Shown here piece after piece: positions 9,744 through 18,115 of a stretch of 64,000 nucleotides of DNA (the stretch's first letter is position 1; each line of letters opens with the position of its first letter). Both the position numbers and the translations under genes were made by a program. A model generated the notes under the pieces. It was not told the DNA's origin, did no database searches, and saw nothing but the letters and a program-made list of their open reading frames with translations. The DNA comes from Gillisia xinjiangensis (GTDB taxonomy: Bacteria > Bacteroidota > Bacteroidia > Flavobacteriales > Flavobacteriaceae): contig NZ_JBKAHK010000006.1 in assembly GCF_046298265.1 (NCBI RefSeq), positions 62,001 through 126,000 on the forward strand, given 5' to 3'.

Positions 9744-10721
9744 ATGAAGAAAAACATCTTTAAAGAAGAATTTAACTGGCTTTCGAGGCATCTACCGGAA
9801 GCCTTAATTCAAACCCCGGGACAGGGTAATTATGAAAATGTTATTCAGTCGATTATTCAGGAATTACAAAACAATCAGGAATTCGCTAATGATTTAATAG
9901 AAGTAAACAGGTTACCTATTCACGTGCCAGAAATTACCCGATGGGAAAGCAATGAGGTGAGCTTTGAAAGTTTATTTGAAACCTTACTCGAAATGTATAA
10001 TTCAAGTGAAGGTTCCATTTCCATGGAAACCTTGTCGGCGCTTACAGAAGATCTCGGAAGGGAGGCTTTTGGAATGTATCTGCCTATGCATTATTATTTC
10101 CAAAGCAGGAAAAACCCATGGGGTGTATATTTATTTCCCGAAGCGATTTTTCAATGGGCAAAAAACCTATACCAGGTTAAAGGAAAAAGTTTAGGACTTT
10201 CTTTGAGGCAGGTTGAATTGGCTTTTACCTATGCAGTATTCCGCCATGAGTTATTTCATCACCAGGTAGAATGTTTCTCCACTAAACAGGAAGTTCTAAA
10301 CCATAAAGTGAATTATAATGCCTACGGTGATAATGTAAATGGGCCATGTAGTAAGTCTGAAGACTGGCTGGAAGAAGCTTTAGCAGAAGCAACCGTTTTA
10401 AACAGTAAACACGTCTATCACAATACGAAAATAAAAGCGCCAATCTTCCGCAAGCTTTATGAATTTGATTTAAAAAGAATGCCTGCTGGATATAGGGATT
10501 ACCACTGCAGAAAATTCGGTGGGCCAGAAAAAGCCCATAAACTTTTTGCCTCACAAATTGCCCAATGTAAAATCAATCCCATACCCGCTCCAGCAACGAA
10601 AATGTGTACAGTAAGTGCTAATGAATTTTCCAATTCATGGAAGAAGGTTCCTATTTATATGGTGAATTTCAAGAAACCGAAATCAATTAAATCTCCGCGA
10701 GAAATATTTAATTATAATTAA
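9744..10721 (+). CDS. HEXXH metalloprotease-like protein of the defence operon
   Basis: I do not recognise a named family for this 325-residue protein. It contains FRHELFHHQ (residues about 165-173), which fits the zinc-protease motif HEXXH. About 40 residues later comes WLEEALAEATVL, a typical place for the third (Glu) zinc ligand of gluzincins. No signal peptide or membrane segment is visible, so it is probably cytosolic. It lies 6 bases after the methylase, and its stop overlaps the McrB start (TAATG), so it is translated with the defence genes. It may be a protease, perhaps activated on infection, or a catalytically dead zincin. Both are inference. Confidence 0.7.
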   Translation: MKKNIFKEEFNWLSRHLPEALIQTPGQGNYENVIQSIIQELQNNQEFANDLIEVNRLPIHVPEITRWESNEVSFESLFETLLEMYNSSEGSISMETLSALTEDLGREAFGMYLPMHYYFQSRKNPWGVYLFPEAIFQWAKNLYQVKGKSLGLSLRQVELAFTYAVFRHELFHHQVECFSTKQEVLNHKVNYNAYGDNVNGPCSKSEDWLEEALAEATVLNSKHVYHNTKIKAPIFRKLYEFDLKRMPAGYRDYHCRKFGGPEKAHKLFASQIAQCKINPIPAPATKMCTVSANEFSNSWKKVPIYMVNFKKPKSIKSPREIFNYN

Positions 10722-12709
10722 TGAATAAGGATATAAATTATTACGATTGGGTACCTTTTTTTGGAGAGATCTGCGAAAAGATTCAAGAATTTGCAGATGA
10801 CGAAGCGAATAGAGAATCAAAACTTTTGGGTTTTGCTGAAAAAATATTTCCCACAGGACACAATCTTTTATTATACGCGACCATTGATCCTTTTTCGTTT
10901 ATTTATGCCTTAGCGCAACGAAATACAATTCATCAGAGAGAAGAATTCTTCGATAAGGCTAGGATTGCTTTTGGTTTGGACAGCAGCCTGCCAACCGATA
11001 ACCTTTTCCCTACTCCTACACCAAATACTCCTTCTAGCTTTTTTAAAAAAGGGATTTATAAAAGTATACAGGGTAAGGAAGTGGGAAATAATTGTCTTTG
11101 GAATTTATTTCAGCAGGTTAAATATAGTAACCAAGTAGATTCTAATTTATTCAAAAAAGCACTATCTCTAAAGTATGTCGGCATTTCAAAGTTAAGCCAG
11201 GTTTTCTTCTTGATAAATCCTTCCGTTTATTTCCCTTTAGATTCACAAATGAAATCTTTGCCCTTACCTGAAATAGGTGAAATTATTGAAATAGTAGAAA
11301 CAATCGAATCAGAAGGGATCATTGCTTATTTCAAAGCTTTGGAAAAAATTAAAAAATTCTTTCCAAAATGTTTGCCATATGAAATTAACCTACTGAATTA
11401 CCTGGTAAATTTAAATACTACCGGGCAACTACTAATAAAGGATAAATATTGTCAGGTAAGCAGCTATGTTCAAGGACAAAATAAACCTGATTATTTTGAA
11501 GAATTTGTAAAACAAAATGGTGTTTGGACAGGTGGGGAAGAAAGTACCAGTGGTTTTAAAACTTATCCAGTTATCGATTTTACAGTAGGAGATATTGTTT
11601 TGGTAAGAAGAGGAACAAAAAATTTGGGTGGAATTGGGGTTATTGTGAATAACCAATATCTGCCAAATGGGTTTGAGGAAAATAAAATGCTACAGATTAT
11701 ATGGTTAAATAAAGAATATAGGTATACTCCTGATGCGTTGGCACAATGGGATGGATTCAGCAAAGCCTCGGCAAAAACTCTGGATATATTTAAAACAATT
11801 TACCCGGAAACTTTTAAAATTCTTAATCTAATCAAAGAGAGACAAAAAAAGATGATCAACTTTTCTAAAATAAAACATAAGAATTTCATTCTTCAGGGAC
11901 CACCGGGAACCGGAAAAACTAGATTAGCAAAGCAAATTGCACATTGGCTATCAACTGAGGGCGAAAAGGAACAAACTGTATTCGAAGTAGTTGAAAAACA
12001 ATTTTTCACAGAAGAAGCAGATATTGAAGGAAACGAACAAATAAAGCTAATTCAATTTCACCCATCTTACACCTACGAAGACTTTGTCCGTGGTATCGCT
12101 GTCAATGCAGATAACGATAAGTTAAAATACGAAGTAAAAAACAGACTTCTTGCTGAATTTGCTGAAGAAGCTTCTAAACCTGAAAATCAACAGAAGGCTT
12201 TTATCTTAATTATTGATGAAATAAATCGTGCAAATCTTCCCTCTGTCTTAGGTGAACTTATTTATGCCTTAGAATATCGTGGCAAGTCTATGAATTCAAT
12301 CTATAAATACAAGAATAGTCATGAGATTATTCTTCCACATAATCTATATGTCATAGGCACCATGAACACAGCTGACCGAAGCGTTGGCCATATTGATTAT
12401 GCTATTAGAAGAAGATTCGCTTTTATAGATATACCAGCTCAACGTAAAGTAATTGAAGAAAATGCACCTCACGCTCTAAAATTATATGACGAAGTGGAGA
12501 AACTATTTTCCAATGATTCTATGGCTAGTGATTTTGAAGCAAAAGATGTAAAGCTTGGTCATAGTTATTTTCTCACCGAGAACATTGGCGATCTTAAAGT
12601 CAGATTCAAATATGAAATTCTTCCAATTCTGCAAGAATATAGAAAAGACGGTATTCTCACTAAAAATACCCAAAAAAAAATAGAAAAACTCGATGAGCAA
12701 CTTAATTGA
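10721..12709 (+). CDS. mcrB: McrB-like AAA+ GTPase of a type IV restriction system
   Basis: The AAA+ module occupies the second half of this 662-residue protein. It has Walker A GPPGTGKT near residue 393, Walker B ILIIDEINRAN near 496 and the McrB signature GTMNTADRSVG near 547, followed by the arginine-rich AIRRRFAF. The N-terminal 370 residues differ from E. coli McrB. A segment near residues 285-330 (FTVGDIVLVRRGTKN, then GIGVIVNN) resembles PUA/EVE-like modified-base readers, which would give target specificity. McrB hydrolyses GTP and drives McrC to cut DNA carrying modified bases. The start ATG overlaps the upstream stop by one base, and the McrC gene begins inside its 3' end. Confidence 0.92.
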   Translation: MNKDINYYDWVPFFGEICEKIQEFADDEANRESKLLGFAEKIFPTGHNLLLYATIDPFSFIYALAQRNTIHQREEFFDKARIAFGLDSSLPTDNLFPTPTPNTPSSFFKKGIYKSIQGKEVGNNCLWNLFQQVKYSNQVDSNLFKKALSLKYVGISKLSQVFFLINPSVYFPLDSQMKSLPLPEIGEIIEIVETIESEGIIAYFKALEKIKKFFPKCLPYEINLLNYLVNLNTTGQLLIKDKYCQVSSYVQGQNKPDYFEEFVKQNGVWTGGEESTSGFKTYPVIDFTVGDIVLVRRGTKNLGGIGVIVNNQYLPNGFEENKMLQIIWLNKEYRYTPDALAQWDGFSKASAKTLDIFKTIYPETFKILNLIKERQKKMINFSKIKHKNFILQGPPGTGKTRLAKQIAHWLSTEGEKEQTVFEVVEKQFFTEEADIEGNEQIKLIQFHPSYTYEDFVRGIAVNADNDKLKYEVKNRLLAEFAEEASKPENQQKAFILIIDEINRANLPSVLGELIYALEYRGKSMNSIYKYKNSHEIILPHNLYVIGTMNTADRSVGHIDYAIRRRFAFIDIPAQRKVIEENAPHALKLYDEVEKLFSNDSMASDFEAKDVKLGHSYFLTENIGDLKVRFKYEILPILQEYRKDGILTKNTQKKIEKLDEQLN

Positions 12710-13994
12710 AAACCCATACTCTGTGTGGGAACATTTCAATGACACCACAGATCTCTTTGACGAAGAAGACAGCTTTTATGCTGAGATAAAATTTCCGAAA
12801 AGAAGAGAGGATGGCTTTTGTGCGGTGATAAAGAAGACATCCGGTAAAAGCAGCTTTCTGCAAACAGGATATTTTATTGGAGTAGATCGATTCCCGGGTA
12901 GAGATCAATGCATCTACGTGCAACCAAAACTCAATAAAAATACTGGGGGAGAAAAGAAAGAATTGGTTGAAGTCGATTATCTGAAAATGCTCTTTGAAAG
13001 CATACGTAGCCCGGAATTGGCAGAAAATCTGGAGGAGCTATATATAGTTAAATGGGATGAAAATGAAATCGAACTGGAAAGTAAAGATGACTTCTTAACA
13101 CCCTTTCTTATAGTTCAGTTTTTGGGAGTTCTTAAATCCATAGTCAAAAAGGGACTTAAGAAATCTTATTACCGGGTAAAGCAAAACCTAAATAATCGAA
13201 TAAAAGGTAAAGTCCTGGTGGGGCAAACCATAAAAAGAAACCACTTCAGGCAAAATTTCCTCAGTAACGTATGCAGCTATGAAGAATTTGGAGTAAACGG
13301 TATCGAAAATCGGCTGCTCAAGAAAACGCTCGAATTTGTAAAACCATATTTACATAGCCATTCTGGTTTAATGAAAGGAAATAAAGGTTTCGAGGATCTT
13401 TTAAATTTCATTAATCCTGCTTTCTCACTAGTTTCCTCAAATTTTGATTTTTCTGAATTAAAGAAAGTCAAGAAAAATCCATTCTACAAGGAGTACATTA
13501 CTGCAATTGATTTAGCAGAAAAAATCCTAAGACGTTTCGGTTATAATATCGCCAATTCCAGTAAAAAGGAATTAAAGACCACTCCCCCATTCTGGATTGA
13601 TATGAGCAAGTTATTTGAGCTATATGTACTGGGACTTCTTAGAAAAGAATATGGAAATGTCGTTCAGTTTCAATTTCAAGCTAAATACAATGAACTTGAT
13701 TACATCCTGAAGAATGAAGAGTATAAAATGGTCATAGATGCGAAATATAAACTTAAATATGAGAACAGTTATCATATTGAAGACATTAGGCAAATAAGTG
13801 GATATGCGAGGTTAGAAAAAGTAAGAAAAGAGTTAGAATTGAAAACAGAAGAAGAGGTACCCGATTGCCTAATCATTTTCCCGAATGTTAACCTCAAAAT
13901 AGAGGATTTCAAATTTGATAATTTAAAAAAGGAACCAATTCCAGGTTTTCATAATATTTTCAAACTTAAGGTTCCTATTCCTTTACAGGAATAG
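12693..13994 (+). CDS. mcrC: McrC-like nuclease subunit
   Basis: This 433-residue partner of McrB overlaps the mcrB gene by 17 bases. The C-terminal half carries the PD-(D/E)XK nuclease core: ELDYILKN followed by KMVIDAKYKLKY (residues about 332-355). The N-terminal half contains the McrC-type domain that docks on the McrB ring. In the known system McrC cleaves DNA between modified sites when McrB hydrolyses GTP. It is the last gene of the tight operon; a gap of about 160 bases follows. The assignment is secure from the McrB neighbour plus the motif. Which modification is sensed cannot be read from the sequence. Confidence 0.92.
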   Translation: MSNLIENPYSVWEHFNDTTDLFDEEDSFYAEIKFPKRREDGFCAVIKKTSGKSSFLQTGYFIGVDRFPGRDQCIYVQPKLNKNTGGEKKELVEVDYLKMLFESIRSPELAENLEELYIVKWDENEIELESKDDFLTPFLIVQFLGVLKSIVKKGLKKSYYRVKQNLNNRIKGKVLVGQTIKRNHFRQNFLSNVCSYEEFGVNGIENRLLKKTLEFVKPYLHSHSGLMKGNKGFEDLLNFINPAFSLVSSNFDFSELKKVKKNPFYKEYITAIDLAEKILRRFGYNIANSSKKELKTTPPFWIDMSKLFELYVLGLLRKEYGNVVQFQFQAKYNELDYILKNEEYKMVIDAKYKLKYENSYHIEDIRQISGYARLEKVRKELELKTEEEVPDCLIIFPNVNLKIEDFKFDNLKKEPIPGFHNIFKLKVPIPLQE

Positions 13995-14155
13995 AAAGAG
14001 AATTGTTGTCTAAAATCACTTATGCCGAAAAAAGTTAGATAAAAAGGAAGCACAATACTGGTAAAAAAACAGGAGTAGATAACTATCAATAATAGAATTG
14101 ATATTCGCGAGACAATGAATAGATTTTTGAGCTTTTACCAACAGAAAAATAATTG

Positions 14156-16405
14156 ATGATTATAGAAGAATTGAAAAAGAAGGGGATCAATAGTCGAGAA
14201 AATGTCATTGATTATCTGAACTCTAATCAGAATGAAATAAATTTCCTTCCTGACCACCTTTCAGAATTAATTGCGGAAATAATACTATCTAATACCCCGA
14301 AAAGTATAATAAATCTAAATTCTAATATAGGTGAAATATTATCCAGATGTTCGGGTATAGAAAAGGTCTTTGGAATAGACAAGAATAATGATAATGTGGA
14401 GTTAGCTAAATACTTATATCCACATATACATTTTTCAAATTCAAACCCATTAGACTTAACAACCTACGAAAAGTTTGACGCGGTTGTTTGTTTTCCCCCA
14501 GTAGGCGAAAGAATTAATATTAATGGCAGAATAAGAGGCACAGGGGATCTATATATTTTAAAATGTCTAGATTTGATTAATGAAAAAGGAACCGGTATTT
14601 TCATATTACCCCAAAATTATCTCACTGCCCCAGCTTTTGAGAATTTAAGAAGACATATATCAATAAATTTTGGAATCCAAAAAATTATATCTCTACCTCA
14701 CAGAATTTTAAGAGGAGTGGGCCCTGAACTATCAATTATTACTCTCACAAAAAATCAGACTTTCAGTACTTACTATTGGGAACTCCCAAACATTAATTTC
14801 TATCAATCAAGTATAAATTTTTCAGTTCCGGACTTTACAGTTGAAAAAATAAAGTTAACAAATAGATGGGATTATAACTTTCATAATCCTACAAACCAAA
14901 AATATGAACAGCAATTAAGCGATTGTAAATCCAGGCCGATTAAAGATTTAGTAGATGTAGTTCTTGGGGTGCCTTTCAAATCTGATGAAAGCGGTAATTC
15001 AGGCAATTTCCAGATATTATCACCGAGAAATATTCCAGAAGGTCTTTTTGAAGAATCTCGCAACGATAAATTTATTCAAAAAAAAGAATTAAATAAATGG
15101 GAAAATGAGGCTGTTCTAAGAGATGGTGATTTAATTTTTCCTCGTTTACTAAGGAACAAAATACAGGTTTACAAACATACATTAAATGAAAATAAATTTA
15201 TTGCAAACCAACATTTAATAATCTTAAGGGGAAAAAACGCTGAATACGTAGCTACCTACCTAAATACTAAAAGTGGCTTGCGACTATTTAACCAGCAAAT
15301 TAAGAGACATTCAAGAGGAAATGTAACACCTATTATATCAATTTCAGATCTTAAAAACATTCAAATTCCAATTCTTCCAGTTATTGATTTGGAACTAGCT
15401 TCTAAAAATAAACTTGAAAAACTTACGTATGAAGAATTACTTGAGATAAAGAATAAATACTCCACTCTAAAAAAGGAATATAACAAACTAAAGTCTAAAT
15501 CATCTATTTCTGCTCACGAGGCACAGTTAAGTGGTATGCAAACGCTTCTAAATCAAGTTTTAAATAATCAAAAGGATATATCCTTAAAGTTAGATGATAT
15601 TAGAAACACCTTAATTGAATTATCTAACGAATTCAGGGAGATTAAAAAAATGCCTCGGGATATTGACGAAAAAATTATCAGACTAAATAATAATTTAGAT
15701 GAAAAACTAATCATTCTGATAAAAGACCAAAACCAAATAGAATTTTATGTCCAGGAAATCAAACGTTGGTTTGATTATTTTGATATTTTGGAGTTAAAAA
15801 GCCAAAAATATTTGCCGGAAGCTGAATATATATTTGATCAAATATCAAAACTTGAAAACCCAGATTATTCACCCTTCATACTTCAGTATTGTAGGGCTCT
15901 AGAAAATGAGCTTTTAAATAAAATTTTCAGATCATATGTTCAATCATTGCTTGATAGAAATTTGAATCTTGAAACCGAATTTGCCTGGGATTTTGAACGA
16001 AAAGATTCAGGAAAATATAATAATGACAACACATTGAAACTCGGCCTTCATTTACAAAAATGCCTAAAAAGAAATCAGGAAGAATGGTTCTTTGAATTGG
16101 GTTCAATGGAAGTTAATTTAAGATATTTAACAGGAAGAACCGTTGAAAAGAGCCCTCTTCTAAAAGATTTAAAGTCCTTTGTATTACATAACTTTCAGGA
16201 GGAAATTTTAAATATTGAATACTTAGATGAAATAAATTATATAATTAGAGATTATAGAAACCAATCCGCACATCCAAATTTAATAGATACCGAAAAAGCT
16301 ATCTTATTTCATAAACTAATTAAGGAATGCTTTATTAGATTAATGAAAAACTATAAGAACCAAAAAATTAAAAAAATAAAAGTGGGAATAGGTTTTGTAA
16401 AATAA
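14156..16405 (+). CDS. Degenerate N6-methylase / HsdS-like / coiled-coil / HEPN-like fusion
   Basis: The preferred start is the ATG at 14156; a TTG lies just upstream in the same frame. Residues 1-200 follow the HsdM-type methylase pattern, but motif I reads LNSNIGEILSRC instead of a PxCGxG form and motif IV reads VVCFPPVGE instead of NPPY/F, so catalysis is doubtful. Residues about 255-410 look like one HsdS target recognition domain (KPIKDLVDVVLG-like start, GDLIFPR, RHSRGNVTPIIS). A coiled coil follows (about 420-530). The C-terminal domain ends with YRNQSAHPN, which fits the RxxxxH motif of HEPN ribonucleases. Similar N-6 methylase/TRD fusions occur in type I restriction, but no HsdR is nearby. 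The gene is AT-rich and separated from the operon upstream. A DNA-sensing effector is a reasonable guess, not shown. Confidence 0.7.
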   Translation: MIIEELKKKGINSRENVIDYLNSNQNEINFLPDHLSELIAEIILSNTPKSIINLNSNIGEILSRCSGIEKVFGIDKNNDNVELAKYLYPHIHFSNSNPLDLTTYEKFDAVVCFPPVGERININGRIRGTGDLYILKCLDLINEKGTGIFILPQNYLTAPAFENLRRHISINFGIQKIISLPHRILRGVGPELSIITLTKNQTFSTYYWELPNINFYQSSINFSVPDFTVEKIKLTNRWDYNFHNPTNQKYEQQLSDCKSRPIKDLVDVVLGVPFKSDESGNSGNFQILSPRNIPEGLFEESRNDKFIQKKELNKWENEAVLRDGDLIFPRLLRNKIQVYKHTLNENKFIANQHLIILRGKNAEYVATYLNTKSGLRLFNQQIKRHSRGNVTPIISISDLKNIQIPILPVIDLELASKNKLEKLTYEELLEIKNKYSTLKKEYNKLKSKSSISAHEAQLSGMQTLLNQVLNNQKDISLKLDDIRNTLIELSNEFREIKKMPRDIDEKIIRLNNNLDEKLIILIKDQNQIEFYVQEIKRWFDYFDILELKSQKYLPEAEYIFDQISKLENPDYSPFILQYCRALENELLNKIFRSYVQSLLDRNLNLETEFAWDFERKDSGKYNNDNTLKLGLHLQKCLKRNQEEWFFELGSMEVNLRYLTGRTVEKSPLLKDLKSFVLHNFQEEILNIEYLDEINYIIRDYRNQSAHPNLIDTEKAILFHKLIKECFIRLMKNYKNQKIKKIKVGIGFVK

Positions 16406-16461
16406 ATTTTACTTTTATTTCATAGGAATTTAAAGATTTTATCCCATGCTATTTTTCCCCA

Positions 16462-18096
16462 TCATTTCTCTGGCTCCAATACATACAACAAACTCTTAGC
16501 ACGGCTAAGCTGGGTATAAAGCACATTAGGATCCTCATTTTCCACCAGAGGCTTTTTAAGGATCAGGATCACTACTTCAGATTCACAACCTTTGAATTTG
16601 TGAATGGAGCTGTAATACACTTTCTTCTTATCTATTGTTTGGTCTTCAACCAGCAATTCGTAGCTAAAAGTGGGGTTGCTGTATTGCTCTAATTCCCATC
16701 CCGCAGCAGCTCCATCTGTAATGATCTTGATATTTTCCAGGGGAATATGTCCCATAGTGTGTAACTCGCTAAGAGAGCGGAACAAGGCGCTTCCAATTTC
16801 TTCAGTCCTGTATTCCCTTCTCCTTACCTTCTCCCCTTCCGGCACCTCGCCCGAGGTGAAATTGGTATCCAGGGTTTCATTGATAAAGGCATTGATCTTT
16901 TTGGTATTCCGGTAATTATAGGTCAGGGGAATTTTGGTCCATTGCTCGCTAATGGGCAGGTCAAATTTACTCCTGAAAATATTTTGCTTCCTGTCATAGA
17001 AAAGGATATACTTCCCACCCGGTTTTATGAATTTTAAAAACGTATTGAGCCACGAAATATCCATATCCTGGGCTTCGTCTACCAGGAGTGCATCGTATTT
17101 TTCGGCTTCGGTAACCGGATACTTTTGCAATACCTCCCTAAACTTCCCCGGAAACTTTGCATACATTTCATTTTCAGGTAAATTTTGTTGGCTGTACCAT
17201 TGTGGCTCCCTTGAGAAAATAAAGTCTTTCATAAAACCAAGTGCATCATTGGTTTGTATCTCGTCGCTGAGTTCCTTTTCTACCCGGGCTTTCAAGTAAA
17301 GGTTGTAACACAGGAACAAGACTTTATCGCCTTTCTCGTGCAGCATTTCAGCAGCGCATTTTGCAAGAATGGTTTTTCCGCTTCCTGCACAACCTTCTAC
17401 TGCAAGTCGGGGGATGTTGAATAAGCCGGTAAAGAACACCTTTTGGTGGGTTTCTGCCAGCTCAATACTTATCTTCATTTCCTCCAGCAACGTCCTGAGG
17501 TTTGTTGAAATTCCCAGGTTTTGGGTGAGATCTTTTTTTATAGTTCCCTCATATTCATCCGGGGAAATTCCCTGATAATGATTGTGGCTGCTTTCCTGTT
17601 CCAGTTTTGCTTCATCAATAGCGGTAAGTGGATCGTCCAAATTTATCTGGTCCAGAACCATCCAGGGTAATAGCTGAGTCGGCAAGGCAGTTCTATCCAG
17701 GACCCCATCCGGAAACCACAACAGCCAGGTAACCGGCACCTTGTATTCAATGGCCTCTCTATACCTTTTAATAACATTGGAGGCGCAGGACATTGCCTGG
17801 TGATCAGGATCTGTATCCATTTCCCTTCCGGATTGGTACCACTTATTTTCTTCAGCTTTAAACTGTAAATTCCCTCCCTTCACCTCTATCACGAAAATAT
17901 GGTTCAGGGTCTCCTCCCGGAGATCAAATACCAGATAGTCAATCTCATAAAGATCTTTTTCCTCCTTTGTATTCCCCGCAAATGTCCTGTTCCAGAAAAT
18001 ATCAAAATCATAAGAATCGAGTTTCTTTAAAGCATCAAATACTTTACGCTCTGCACGATTTGGATGGTGACTGGGGAAATTTTCGGGGTACATCAT
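16462..18096 (-). CDS. NERD-domain UvrD-like helicase
   Basis: This 544-residue protein begins with a nuclease-related domain (NERD): EIDYLVFDL and, some 15 residues later, IFVIEVKGGNLQ, which supply the acidic-acidic-lysine core. A superfamily 1 helicase follows: Walker A AGSGKTILAKCA near residue 250, LLVDEAQDMD near 340, HKFKGCESEVVIL near 500 and LYTQLSRAKSLLYV at the end. The DNA-binding subdomains are short, so this is a compact SF1 enzyme. It lies 19 bases after recB and is probably the last gene of that operon. NERD helicases occur in defence islands and in recombination contexts. The role here is inferred to be processing of DNA ends or branched DNA together with RecBCD. Confidence 0.88.
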   Translation of the reverse strand: MMYPENFPSHHPNRAERKVFDALKKLDSYDFDIFWNRTFAGNTKEEKDLYEIDYLVFDLREETLNHIFVIEVKGGNLQFKAEENKWYQSGREMDTDPDHQAMSCASNVIKRYREAIEYKVPVTWLLWFPDGVLDRTALPTQLLPWMVLDQINLDDPLTAIDEAKLEQESSHNHYQGISPDEYEGTIKKDLTQNLGISTNLRTLLEEMKISIELAETHQKVFFTGLFNIPRLAVEGCAGSGKTILAKCAAEMLHEKGDKVLFLCYNLYLKARVEKELSDEIQTNDALGFMKDFIFSREPQWYSQQNLPENEMYAKFPGKFREVLQKYPVTEAEKYDALLVDEAQDMDISWLNTFLKFIKPGGKYILFYDRKQNIFRSKFDLPISEQWTKIPLTYNYRNTKKINAFINETLDTNFTSGEVPEGEKVRRREYRTEEIGSALFRSLSELHTMGHIPLENIKIITDGAAAGWELEQYSNPTFSYELLVEDQTIDKKKVYYSSIHKFKGCESEVVILILKKPLVENEDPNVLYTQLSRAKSLLYVLEPEK

Positions 18097-18115
18097 AATT
18101 TTAGATTTTAGATTT

